This document shows positions 23,970-31,490 of a stretch of DNA of 34,806 nt, piece after piece. Source of the DNA: an uncultured Colwellia sp. (GTDB taxonomy: Bacteria > Pseudomonadota > Gammaproteobacteria > Enterobacterales > Alteromonadaceae). The stretch covers positions 1 through 34,806 of the forward strand of contig CAJXPG010000026.1 of NCBI GenBank assembly GCA_913057925.1, given 5' to 3'. Below the pieces are notes generated by a model, which worked only from the letters and a program-made list of their open reading frames with translations, searched no databases and was not told where the DNA came from. A program made the translations under genes and the position numbers. The stretch's first letter is position 1; the number at the start of each line of letters is the position of its first letter.

Positions 23970-24865
23970 CAGTAAAAATTATTGACCCGCATATCCACCT
24001 ATTTTCCCGAAAGGCAGGTGATTATCACTGGCTAAAAAGTGATAACCCACCTTTTTGGTCTGATAAAAAAATAATTCAACGAGATTTTACTCCGCATGAT
24101 TTAACTTTGTCTAAAGGTATGATGTTAGAAGGCTTTGTTCATATCGAGGCCGGCTTTGATAATAACAAACCTTGGCGTGAACTTGATTACATTGAAGAGT
24201 TAGCGAGTGAAAACGCGCGAACAATTGCGGCGATAAATTTAGTAGACTCACCAGCAGACTTTAAAATAAAACTTGCAAAAGTATTGTCTTATTCAAGCCT
24301 TGTTGGTGTTAGGCATATCCTTGATGAGCAGGCGCTGAGTATTCTATCTGAGTCAAACACACAAGCAAACTTTAGCCAATTAAATGAGATAGCACATTTA
24401 ATTTTTGAATTACAGCTGCCACTAGCCGAAGAAAGCAGTAATGAAGTAATGTCCTTATTAACTAAAACTATTGCTGATAATAACCAACTACGTTTTATAA
24501 TCAACCACGCTGGTTTTCCGCCCAGAGATCCCCATGGCAAGCAGTGGAAGTTATGGCAGAAAAATATAACTGCGCTTGCCCAATACCCCAATGTTTTTAT
24601 TAAATGTTCAGGCATGGAGATGATTGACCGTCAATACTCCTTGGCGTGGTTTAGTGATGTTGCCAATTTTTGTTTGTTGAGTTTCTCACAGTACAGAACA
24701 ATGCTAGCGAGTAACTTTCCGCTATGTTTATTCAGTAAAGAAAGTTACAACGCGTATTGGCAAGATATTTTAGCGTCTAACTTTATTAAACAGCTTGATA
24801 CAAAAGAAAAAAGCGCATTGTTATACCACAATGCGCTTCGTATTTATCAACGAACAAACGAGTAA
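23966..24865 (+). CDS. COG3618 amidohydrolase, probable sugar lactonase
   Basis: A 299-residue TIM-barrel amidohydrolase of the COG3618 group, whose known members hydrolyse L-fucono-, L-rhamnono- or related lactones. Metal-binding DPHIH is at 7-11, VHIEAG follows at about 58-63, His181 lies in INHAGFPP, and PNVFIKCSG at about 208-216 matches the family. The usual C-terminal SDWP motif, with its catalytic aspartate, reads SNFP here (Asn250), as in one subset of the family. It follows the SDR by 110 nt of 40-bp repeats, from which its first four codons derive. It converges on the dehydratase gene with only 21 nt between stops and no terminator in the gap. Confidence 0.8.
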   Translation: MTVKIIDPHIHLFSRKAGDYHWLKSDNPPFWSDKKIIQRDFTPHDLTLSKGMMLEGFVHIEAGFDNNKPWRELDYIEELASENARTIAAINLVDSPADFKIKLAKVLSYSSLVGVRHILDEQALSILSESNTQANFSQLNEIAHLIFELQLPLAEESSNEVMSLLTKTIADNNQLRFIINHAGFPPRDPHGKQWKLWQKNITALAQYPNVFIKCSGMEMIDRQYSLAWFSDVANFCLLSFSQYRTMLASNFPLCLFSKESYNAYWQDILASNFIKQLDTKEKSALLYHNALRIYQRTNE

Positions 24866-24886
24866 CTTACCTAGTTACTTAGCTAG

Positions 24887-26062
24887 CTACTTAATCGTGA
24901 CGTTGGGCGATTTTTTCACTACCGCATCATTTAGCTCAATGCCGATTCCCGGCACTTCAGTTACTTGGAAGAAACCATCAACAGGTTGTGGATCTTGTAA
25001 ACATAACTCTCTGTTCCAATCTTTAATCGCATAGGTATGATGTTCATGAATTAAGAAGTTTGGAATAGCGGTTTCTAAATGCAATGAAGCGGCTGTTGCT
25101 ACTGGACCACCACAAACATGCGCCTGTACTCTGATATCGTAAACATCGGCATAATCACACACTTTCTTTGCCTCAGTAAAACCACCACATAAACCCACAT
25201 CGGGTTGTAGTACATCAATACTTTGGTCTTCAAAATAAGGTCTAACATCCCAGCGGTGATACAGTCGTTCGCCACCTGCAATAGGTACATTAACGTTATC
25301 AGATACCTTTTTGTGTACTGCAGGGTTTAAGTAATTAACTGGCTCCTCGTACATCATACAATCGACTTCTTCGACAATTTTGCCCATTTGAATCGCCGAT
25401 GCTGCGCCCATTAATGAATGCGATTCAAAAATAATATCAACATCATCACCAACGGCATTTCTTATCGCGCGTAATCTATCTCCAAATAAGCGCATTTGCG
25501 GCCTGGTAAATAGCTTAGTACGGTCAAACGATGAACTACCATCTTGGTTATAAACAATCGGGTCAACTTTAACGGCATCGTACCCTTGGGCAACCGCTTT
25601 TAATGCCGCCTCGGCATATTGCTCAGGTTCAATGAGTTTATTGATTTCGCTATCCCAGTCAAACTGTAATTGGCTGGCATAAGTACGTAACTTGTCATTT
25701 ACTTTACCGCCAAGTAATTGATAAACGGGTACACCTAACGCTTTACCTTTGATATCCCAAAGTGCTGTATCGATTGCGCTCATCGCTGAATATAAAACCG
25801 GTCCGCCACCTAAGCCCCAAAAACTTTCTCTTAACATACGTGACCATAACAGCTCAGTATTAAAAGGGTTAAAGCCAATTAATACTGCTTCACTGATTTC
25901 TTTAATCATTGCCGCAGCAGCGCTATGTCCCCAGTCGTAAGCAAGGCCTGCTTCACCAACACCACTGATACCTTCATCAGTATGAATGCGAACAAAAACA
26001 GGATTCCAAGCAGTGCGCTTAGGACAATGAATATCAAAAACTTCTATATGGGTAATTTTCAT
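24887..26062 (-). CDS. Enolase-superfamily sugar-acid dehydratase (D-galactonate dehydratase-like)
   Basis: A 391-residue mandelate racemase/muconate lactonising enzyme homologue. The N-terminal capping domain is followed by a barrel with metal ligands Glu213 (in FESHS), Glu239 (in YEEP) and Glu265 (in GGER). His215, two residues after the first ligand, and the His315/Asp288 pair (in QAHVCGG and QPDVGL) match the DgoD arrangement, so the enzyme should remove water from a sugar acid to give a 2-keto-3-deoxy acid. The strand-2 motif reads KVD (Lys165, Asp167). It lies convergent to the SDR-lactonase pair and 180 nt downstream of the class II aldolase gene on the same strand. The acid substrate is not known. 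Confidence 0.85.
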   Translation of the reverse strand: MKITHIEVFDIHCPKRTAWNPVFVRIHTDEGISGVGEAGLAYDWGHSAAAAMIKEISEAVLIGFNPFNTELLWSRMLRESFWGLGGGPVLYSAMSAIDTALWDIKGKALGVPVYQLLGGKVNDKLRTYASQLQFDWDSEINKLIEPEQYAEAALKAVAQGYDAVKVDPIVYNQDGSSSFDRTKLFTRPQMRLFGDRLRAIRNAVGDDVDIIFESHSLMGAASAIQMGKIVEEVDCMMYEEPVNYLNPAVHKKVSDNVNVPIAGGERLYHRWDVRPYFEDQSIDVLQPDVGLCGGFTEAKKVCDYADVYDIRVQAHVCGGPVATAASLHLETAIPNFLIHEHHTYAIKDWNRELCLQDPQPVDGFFQVTEVPGIGIELNDAVVKKSPNVTIK

Positions 26063-26179
26063 GTATTTCTCGGTTAAATTAATTCTTTTAAATTACTGTT
26101 AATTATTAAAGCTATTTATTCAATCAATAATTGCCTTTCTTGAAGCTATATAATTCAATTTAGCGGAAATGGCACGGAG

Positions 26180-26193
26180 TTGACGCTAGTCAA
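26180..26193 (-). promoter_or_regulatory. Operator-like palindrome upstream of the dehydratase
   Basis: TTGAC-GCTA-GTCAA is a perfect inverted repeat about 118 bp upstream of the dehydratase start, inside the 180-nt gap after the aldolase gene. It is short, so it could be chance. No local regulator gene is present. Confidence 0.25.
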
Positions 26194-26242
26194 TGAGTAC
26201 CTTTGACAAATAAATTGTGAGATATATCAAAAAGAAAAGCTA

Positions 26243-27013
26243 TTATTCCGCGAAGGTTGGATCATGGCGATATACCCTTCTTAGCATGGCTGGCCATGCT
26301 TTTTGACCACCCGTTTCGCCATCGTGAACAATATTAGCCTGTGCTTTGATGCCATCAATAATACTTTGTGGCGCATAAATAGGCTTCATGCCTGTTGCCA
26401 TCACTTGCAGCTGCACTTGGCAAGCTCGGGTTAAATCATACATATGCATAAAGGCATCTCCTATGGTTTTACCCATAGTTAAAGCCCCATGATTACGTAA
26501 CAACATGAAGTTTTTATCGCCTAAGTCATTTTGTAATCTACGTTTTTCTTCTGCATTTACCGCAAGCCCTTCATAGTCGTGGTAACTCATTGATGCCAAG
26601 GCAAACATCGAATATTGGCTAAGGGGTAATAGTCCTTCTTCAACACTGGCAACCGCAATTGTCTCATTGGTATGAACATGCAGCGCACAAATATCTTCAT
26701 GACGGGCTTCATGCACAGCACTATGAATCGTAAAACCTGCGGGATTAATCTCAAACGGGCAATCTTTATCAATAATATTACCGTCAATATCAATTTTAAC
26801 GAGATTAGATGCGGTGATTTCTTCAAAAGCAAGGCCAAAAGCATTAATTAAAATATGCTCAGTACCGGGAATTCGCGCAGAGATGTGAGTATGGATTAAA
26901 TCATCCCAACCATGCATTTGTAGTAAACGATAACATGCGGCCAAATCAACACGTATTTGCCACTCTTGTGGTGAGACTTTATCTTTTAAATTTAATTTGG
27001 GAATTTGTAGCAT
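26243..27013 (-). CDS. Class II aldolase/adducin-family protein
   Basis: A 256-residue protein with the zinc-dependent class II aldolase fold (fuculose-1-phosphate aldolase/ribulose-5-phosphate epimerase type). Metal-binding histidines are visible as His112 and His114 in ALHVHTNET and His175 in LLRNHGALTMG. The motif HTHISARIPG near 41-50 fits the substrate loop. The start is placed at ATG 27013; a GTG three codons earlier (27022) is also open and the ribosome binding site does not decide. It is on the same strand as the dehydratase. A carbon-carbon cleavage after dehydration is possible, but this subfamily is functionally mixed and could be unrelated. Confidence 0.8.
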   Translation of the reverse strand: MLQIPKLNLKDKVSPQEWQIRVDLAACYRLLQMHGWDDLIHTHISARIPGTEHILINAFGLAFEEITASNLVKIDIDGNIIDKDCPFEINPAGFTIHSAVHEARHEDICALHVHTNETIAVASVEEGLLPLSQYSMFALASMSYHDYEGLAVNAEEKRRLQNDLGDKNFMLLRNHGALTMGKTIGDAFMHMYDLTRACQVQLQVMATGMKPIYAPQSIIDGIKAQANIVHDGETGGQKAWPAMLRRVYRHDPTFAE

Positions 27014-27087
27014 AACCGTCACTCTTTATGAGGGGAACAATATTGATTAGTCAATTTTACCTGATGATCTATTGGCAATAAAGCCAT

Positions 27088-27261
27088 TTAAAACATTGCC
27101 TTGATAATAGCGGCAATGAGGATGACAAAGACTAAAATCCAAGTGATTTTGCCAAATTTACCTTGTTGTTCATCAGTCATTGGCGAGCCGAAACGTTCAC
27201 CTAAGACCACCATTAAAGCGACCGCTAAGAAGACACAAGCTAGTATGATTATTAATGTCAT
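27088..27261 (-). CDS. Small two-helix membrane protein (57 residues)
   Basis: This short ORF encodes MTLIIILACVFLAVALMVVL, then a polar loop GERFGSPMTDEQQGKFGK, then ITWILVFVILIAAIIKAMF. Two hydrophobic helices of about 18-20 residues around a charged loop make a helical hairpin in the inner membrane, with both ends probably on the same side. A weak AAGAG lies about 6 nt before the ATG. It is divergent from the ThrE-type exporter (90 nt away) and 74 nt downstream of the aldolase start region on the opposite side of that gene. The clean helix-loop-helix layout argues for a real gene. No family recognised. Confidence 0.65.
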   Translation of the reverse strand: MTLIIILACVFLAVALMVVLGERFGSPMTDEQQGKFGKITWILVFVILIAAIIKAMF

Positions 27262-27350
27262 TATTTACTCTTTTAAGTTAGTTTTTTATACCCAGTTTTG
27301 GCAAAATCGATTACCATAGCGTTTAGTGCCACTCACCGTATAATTTAGCA

Positions 27351-28577
27351 ATGCAGCCAACCGATAATTTTTACCAAAAGCGTCGTTTTATCATAAAGCT
27401 AGGTAAAGCCTTACATAAGCTAGGCTCTACTGCATATCGTTTAGAAGATAACTTATTATCAATAGCTAAATTTCTCGATATCCGTGCTTCTTTTATCATC
27501 ACTCCGACAGCTTTAACCTTTATCTTATCCGATGATGAAGATGATCAGCAATACAATCATTTGGTTCGTGTTAGCCCTGGGGATATAGATCTGGGCTCTT
27601 TAGCACGTATTGATGAGTTGGTAGATGAGTTAATCAACGGTGAACGTACCTTAGATGAAGCAATTGAGCGTCTGGCAGAAGTTAAAAATAAACCAGCACC
27701 TTATGGCAACTTTTTATCTTTCCTTGCATTTGGCGCATCAAGTGGTGCTTTTGCCATGCTTATGCACACCAGTTGGCATGATGTATTTTGGTCAACTCTA
27801 CTAGGCTGGGTCATCTTCGCCTTTGTACTTTGGTCTGAACGTTCCAAGCGTGTCACCGATCTACTTGAGCCACTTTGTGCGTTAACTGCTTCATTATTAG
27901 CTTCAGCAATTTCAGTTTTTGATCCTAGCATCAATATTCCTATGGTGATCCTCTCAACCATCATCGTCTTTATACCTGGATTATCATTAACGGTAGGTTT
28001 GTCAGAGTTAGCAGCGCGACATTTAATGTCAGGTACTGCTCGCATCATGGATAGTATTATGATGCTCTTTAAGCTTTATTTTGGCGCTGTTTTAGGAATG
28101 GCTTTAGGTAAGCTGCTGTGGGGAGATGTCACCTTTGTCGCGCCAGAAACTATGCCCGTTTGGACTTCATGGTTAGCTGTTACCACGCTGTCCGCCAGCT
28201 TGGTTATTCTTTTTAAAGTGAGGCTTAAAGATGCGCCTTGGGGCATGATTGCCGGTTATATCGCTTTTGGTGTAAGTATCTGGGCCAGCACTTATTTAGG
28301 TATTGCGCTTGGCGCTTTTGTTGGTGCGTTTGCATTAGGCTTGTATAGTAATTTTTTCTCTCGAATCATGAACTTACCTTCGAGTATCGTTCGCTTATTA
28401 GGCTTAGTTGTACTGGTACCTGGCTCCAAGGTATATATTGGTTTAAACAGCGCTGTATCAGGACAGAATATGCTTAATGTACCCGATTTAGGCTCACAAA
28501 CTTTCTTGATATTTATGTCATTGGTGGCCGGTATTATTTTCTCAAATGCAGTGTTACCTCACGGTAAAACACTCTAA
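27351..28577 (+). CDS. Threonine/serine exporter family protein (ThrE-type)
   Basis: A 408-residue fused ThrE protein. The N-terminal soluble part (about 1-115) has KLGKALHKLGSTAYRLED and the strand-rich ITPTALTFILSDDEDD, and is followed by about ten membrane segments forming the ThrE and ThrE_2 halves (FIPGLSLTVGLSELAARHLMSGTARI is spread over one such helix and loop). The Corynebacterium ThrE exports threonine and serine. In many proteobacteria the halves are separate genes (YjjP/YjjB, linked to succinate or serine export), so fusion is notable but known. A perfect TATAAT lies at 27339-27344, only 6 nt before the ATG, without a clear ribosome binding site. A terminator follows. Confidence 0.88.
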   Translation: MQPTDNFYQKRRFIIKLGKALHKLGSTAYRLEDNLLSIAKFLDIRASFIITPTALTFILSDDEDDQQYNHLVRVSPGDIDLGSLARIDELVDELINGERTLDEAIERLAEVKNKPAPYGNFLSFLAFGASSGAFAMLMHTSWHDVFWSTLLGWVIFAFVLWSERSKRVTDLLEPLCALTASLLASAISVFDPSINIPMVILSTIIVFIPGLSLTVGLSELAARHLMSGTARIMDSIMMLFKLYFGAVLGMALGKLLWGDVTFVAPETMPVWTSWLAVTTLSASLVILFKVRLKDAPWGMIAGYIAFGVSIWASTYLGIALGAFVGAFALGLYSNFFSRIMNLPSSIVRLLGLVVLVPGSKVYIGLNSAVSGQNMLNVPDLGSQTFLIFMSLVAGIIFSNAVLPHGKTL

Positions 28578-28670
28578 TCGCTTTAAAATTATAAAGTAAA
28601 CAAATAACGATTGCCGAACTACCTTCAAACTTTAGCGCGTAACAATCAGCTAAAAAAGTTAACTATCCTC

Positions 28671-28696
28671 AAAAGGAGCTTAGGCTCCTTTTTTTT
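28671..28696 (+). terminator. Rho-independent terminator after the ThrE-type gene
   Basis: AGGAGC (28674-28679) with GCTCCT (28684-28689), a TTAG loop and eight T. Confidence 0.85.
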
Positions 28697-28814
28697 CAAA
28701 AAAACTGCCGTGAATATTTACCATGAGTAATTGTGGTAACGACTTATCTTAAGTAAAAGCCATAAATGCATCTATACTAACAACAGTTAATAGTATCAAT
28801 CTTTTTGGATGCCA

Positions 28815-29696
28815 ATGGGCCATCACTTTTCACATTTAGCGAGCATTGTTTTATGTATTTTCAGTGCCTTTTGTCACGCTGAAAAAGTGACTATCTCCGT
28901 CGAAACCGATGTCTATAATATCGCACAGCAGATTATTGCCGATCGCGATATACTTGCTGTAAAAGACTTTTCGTCCCCTTCCGCGCAACGTGATGTTGTA
29001 GAGTTTATTTTAGTTCAACAAGCGCTTGCTTTAGGTGGCGCTGATCTAAACTTTTCTTTTATCCTTGGAAATTACGACGCGAGGAATATTAAACTGCTAC
29101 TCGATGGCTCACTGCTTATTAATTTTGACTCGATGTGGTTGTCACAAGTAGAAAAATACAGTGATGATGTTTATATATCAGCCCCTGTTATTAATAAAGG
29201 AGAGTACTGGGCCGGTTTATATACCGCGGTAGATAATAATAAGGCACTCGCAACTAAACAGTTGAGTGATTTAAAAAAGCTCTCGGTTATTTCAAATAAT
29301 AACTGGTACGTTGATTGGAAAACTCTTAATCAAATCAGTCCGAAAGTATTAATCCATGATGAAGAGTGGGTGTCCATGGCAAAGCTGGTGAGTTTGAAAT
29401 GGGTAGATGTCATGTTAGCGCCCTTTAACTTAAAGCAACCTTTCACCTATCAAGGTGATGATTACAAGATTGTTGCCATAGATAAGGTAAAAGTTGCATT
29501 AAACGACAGCCGGCATTTTGTCGTCTCTAAAAAGCACCCGCTTGGCAGAGAAACCTTTATTGCATTACAAAAAGGAATGGAGCAATTAAGAAAACAAGGC
29601 GCCATCAATAAAGCTTACCGAGAGTCTGGCTTTCAAAATTCACTAGTAAAAGACTGGCATGTTATTAATACAACTTTAATAAAAGCTGACAAATAA
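28815..29696 (+). CDS. Periplasmic solute-binding protein (SBP_bac_3-like), orphan
   Basis: A 293-residue protein with a signal peptide (MGHHFSHLASIVLCIFSAFCHA, split here between the hydrophobic core and the AFCHA cleavage site) and a two-lobe fold of the amino-acid-binding family 3 type (VSVETDVYNIAQ-like start, LDGSLLINFDSMWL, DVMLAPFNLKQPF). A GGA lies 5 nt before ATG 28815; an ATG two codons earlier (28809) overlaps that GGA. No ABC permease or ATPase is adjacent. Such orphan proteins in Alteromonadales often turn out to be sensory or of unknown use. It may be a chemoreceptor partner or a remnant; the ligand is unknown. Confidence 0.65.
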   Translation: MGHHFSHLASIVLCIFSAFCHAEKVTISVETDVYNIAQQIIADRDILAVKDFSSPSAQRDVVEFILVQQALALGGADLNFSFILGNYDARNIKLLLDGSLLINFDSMWLSQVEKYSDDVYISAPVINKGEYWAGLYTAVDNNKALATKQLSDLKKLSVISNNNWYVDWKTLNQISPKVLIHDEEWVSMAKLVSLKWVDVMLAPFNLKQPFTYQGDDYKIVAIDKVKVALNDSRHFVVSKKHPLGRETFIALQKGMEQLRKQGAINKAYRESGFQNSLVKDWHVINTTLIKADK

Positions 29697-29795
29697 CCGC
29701 GAAAGCATGGTATTCACAAAATTTATTACAACGAAACTAGTTACAATTTTTGAACAAATAGACTAACTACCTAATTTCAAAAGAAAACAATCTTA

Positions 29796-29824
29796 TTGAT
29801 AATTATTATCATTACGGTTATTAT
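29796..29824 (+). promoter_or_regulatory. bfd promoter
   Basis: TTGATA (29796-29801), a 17-bp spacer and TATTAT (29819-29824) each match the sigma-70 consensus at five of six positions. The predicted start near 29831 gives a leader of about 35 nt. The Fur-like site lies between and across the two boxes. Confidence 0.6.
29798..29816 (+). promoter_or_regulatory. Fur box in the bfd promoter
   Basis: GATAATTATTATCATTACG matches the 19-bp Fur consensus GATAATGATAATCATTATC at 15 positions. It fills the spacer of the bfd promoter, so Fur with iron would block RNA polymerase there. Confidence 0.75.
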
Positions 29825-29865
29825 AAGCATCATTACCAAAGAGTTGTTTTTAAGTAGAGAGAAGT

Positions 29866-30060
29866 ATGTACGTTTGTATTTGTCATGGTGTTACTGATAC
29901 ACAAATTGAAGCTGCAATAGACAATGGCGCAGAAACCATGAAGCAATTATCATCTGAACTTTGTGTTGGCTCACAATGCGGTAAGTGCTGTAAATCAACT
30001 AAGCGTGTACTAAATAATAAACTATATCAAATAGCTGAAGCTCAGCCCTGTGTCGCATAG
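29866..30060 (+). CDS. bfd: Bacterioferritin-associated ferredoxin Bfd
   Basis: A 64-residue [2Fe-2S] ferredoxin that reduces the haem of bacterioferritin so stored Fe(III) can leave as Fe(II). The cluster cysteines are Cys4, Cys6, Cys38 and Cys41, exactly as in E. coli Bfd, with extra cysteines at 33, 42 and 62. AGAGA lies 4 nt before the ATG. The Fur-type promoter means it should be made when iron is scarce. It converges on the bacterioferritin pair; 68 nt separate the stops and no terminator is obvious. Confidence 0.95.
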   Translation: MYVCICHGVTDTQIEAAIDNGAETMKQLSSELCVGSQCGKCCKSTKRVLNNKLYQIAEAQPCVA

Positions 30061-30128
30061 TTTCTAAAGCGCTTAATTATCAGCATTTTTCGTTGAACCT
30101 AAACCGCATTGCTAATCCCAAGGACAAA

Positions 30129-30596
30129 TCAACTCATCATTGATTGTAGGTAATTCTCAATACCCGCATTATCGATAATGTATTGTTGCGACTCTATCCA
30201 ATCAATTTGCTCTTCAACATTTTCAAGTAAATCTTCTGCTAAGTCTCTACTGATGTAGTCTTGCAACTTTTCACTTTCCACGATGAGGCTCTGTAAAGCT
30301 TTGCGGGAAACATATTCTAAATCCATATTCGACTGTAACATCTCTTGTGCATGTTCACCGATATGCAGTTTACCGAGATCTTGTAAGTTAGGAAGTCCTT
30401 CTAGAAACAAAATCCGCTCAATAAGATCATCGGCTTGCTTCATTTTTTCAATCGAAATTTTGTAATCTGCTTTATTTAACTTATCCAAGCCCCAATTTTT
30501 ATACATACGTGCATGTAAAAAATATTGATTGATGGCTATTAACTCAATTGCTAACGCGGCATTTAATAAAGCGATTATTTTTTTATCACCTTTCAT
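30129..30596 (-). CDS. bfr: Bacterioferritin, haem-binding subunit with degenerate ferroxidase site
   Basis: A 155-residue four-helix ferritin-like subunit, aligned by eye to E. coli Bfr without gaps. The haem-ligand Met52 is kept. Of the six ferroxidase ligands only Glu18 and Glu94 remain; position 51 is Lys, 54 is Gln, 127 is Val and 130 is Gln. It should therefore bind haem at the subunit interface but not oxidise iron by itself. It is the second gene of a two-gene operon, 11 nt after its partner, which has the opposite set of residues. The pair should co-assemble in the 24-mer, as described for BfrA/BfrB pairs in Neisseria and others. Confidence 0.93.
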   Translation of the reverse strand: MKGDKKIIALLNAALAIELIAINQYFLHARMYKNWGLDKLNKADYKISIEKMKQADDLIERILFLEGLPNLQDLGKLHIGEHAQEMLQSNMDLEYVSRKALQSLIVESEKLQDYISRDLAEDLLENVEEQIDWIESQQYIIDNAGIENYLQSMMS

Positions 30597-30607
30597 TAGA
30601 TATCCCC

Positions 30608-31093
30608 TTACCCAGGTAAATGTTGTCCCATATGCGATTGAATATAGTTTGGCAGGCCAATTTTATCGATGAGACCTAACTGTTGTTCCAGCCAATAAAC
30701 ATGATCCTCTTCAGTATCTTCCAGCAGTTTCTCAAGCATTTCTCTACTTTGATAGTCACCTTCACTTTCACATAGAGTAATTGTAGCTTTTAACGCTGCA
30801 ACAACTTCCATCTCAAGAATTAAATCATTTTTAAGCATGCTAGGAACATCATCACCAATAAGTAGATCTCGACGATCGGTTAGATTTGGTGTGCCCTCAA
30901 GAAATAAAATGCGTTTGATTAGCGCATCAGCATGGGTTATTTCTTCCTGCATCTCATGATCTAGTTGCTCATAGAGTTTATCTAAGCCCCAGTCTTGATA
31001 CATTCGAGAATGAGTAAAGTATTGATCTATTGCCGCTAACTCGTTGTGCAACAATCCATTTAAACTAGCTATAACCTTTGCGTTACCTTTCAT
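30608..31093 (-). CDS. bfr: Bacterioferritin, ferroxidase subunit lacking the haem methionine
   Basis: A 161-residue ferritin-like subunit. The ferroxidase ligands Glu18, Glu51, His54 and Glu94 are present, and Glu128/His131 correspond to E. coli Glu127/His130 after a one-residue insertion (EDTEEDHVYWLE). The haem ligand position 52 is Ile, so it should not bind haem alone. AGAGGTG lies 4 nt before the ATG. It is the first gene of the pair. The DNA upstream (31094-31337) is AT-rich and holds no Fur box that I can recognise, unlike bfd. Confidence 0.94.
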   Translation of the reverse strand: MKGNAKVIASLNGLLHNELAAIDQYFTHSRMYQDWGLDKLYEQLDHEMQEEITHADALIKRILFLEGTPNLTDRRDLLIGDDVPSMLKNDLILEMEVVAALKATITLCESEGDYQSREMLEKLLEDTEEDHVYWLEQQLGLIDKIGLPNYIQSHMGQHLPG

Positions 31094-31337
31094 CTTTCAC
31101 CTCTGATTACCTTCAAGAATTATTATTTAAAATCACTTGTTTATAGCGTAGTAGAGCGCGGGTTTTTTATCTAATTTATTGTCGAAAAAAAATATTTCTA
31201 AGTCTTTATTTTTTAAGTGAAAATAGTTCCCATTTACACTTGCGATTTATATTAAGAAACCTAGAGTAAACTTCATTGTCGCACTACCTAAATAGCGATA
31301 ATGAACCACATTCAAATAGCCATCTAAACATCTATAA

Positions 31338-31490
31338 CTTGCGGTTCAATGAAAAGCCAGTTAGAATCTCGCTATCAAGTAGTTTGAGTTAACGAAGATG
31401 GTGTAATTCCATCACTGTACCCGCAACTGTAAATGAAAATATATTTAGCTTTAGATAGATATAAATTCAAAGTCAGATAGCTAACTCTAA
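31338..31490 (+). ncRNA. Cobalamin (B12) riboswitch
   Basis: The region 31400-31430 matches the conserved aptamer core: GGTGTAATTCC, then ATCACTGTA, then CCCGCAACTGT. Upstream CGGTTCAATGAAAAG (about 31342-31356) fits the 5' part, and AGTCAGATAGC (31471-31481) fits the degenerate B12 box side. GATGG/CCATC forms the core stem. No terminator hairpin with a T-run lies between the aptamer and the btuD ATG at 31537. A small CGTG/CACG hairpin (31512-31528) lies just before it, so translational control is likelier than attenuation. Adenosylcobalamin should repress the operon. Confidence 0.88.

Noticed and set aside
24863-24889. Repeated CTTA/CTAG/TACTTA words between the convergent lactonase and dehydratase genes, considered as a terminator.
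   Set aside because: No stable GC-containing stem followed by a T-run; the words mainly supply stop codons in several frames.
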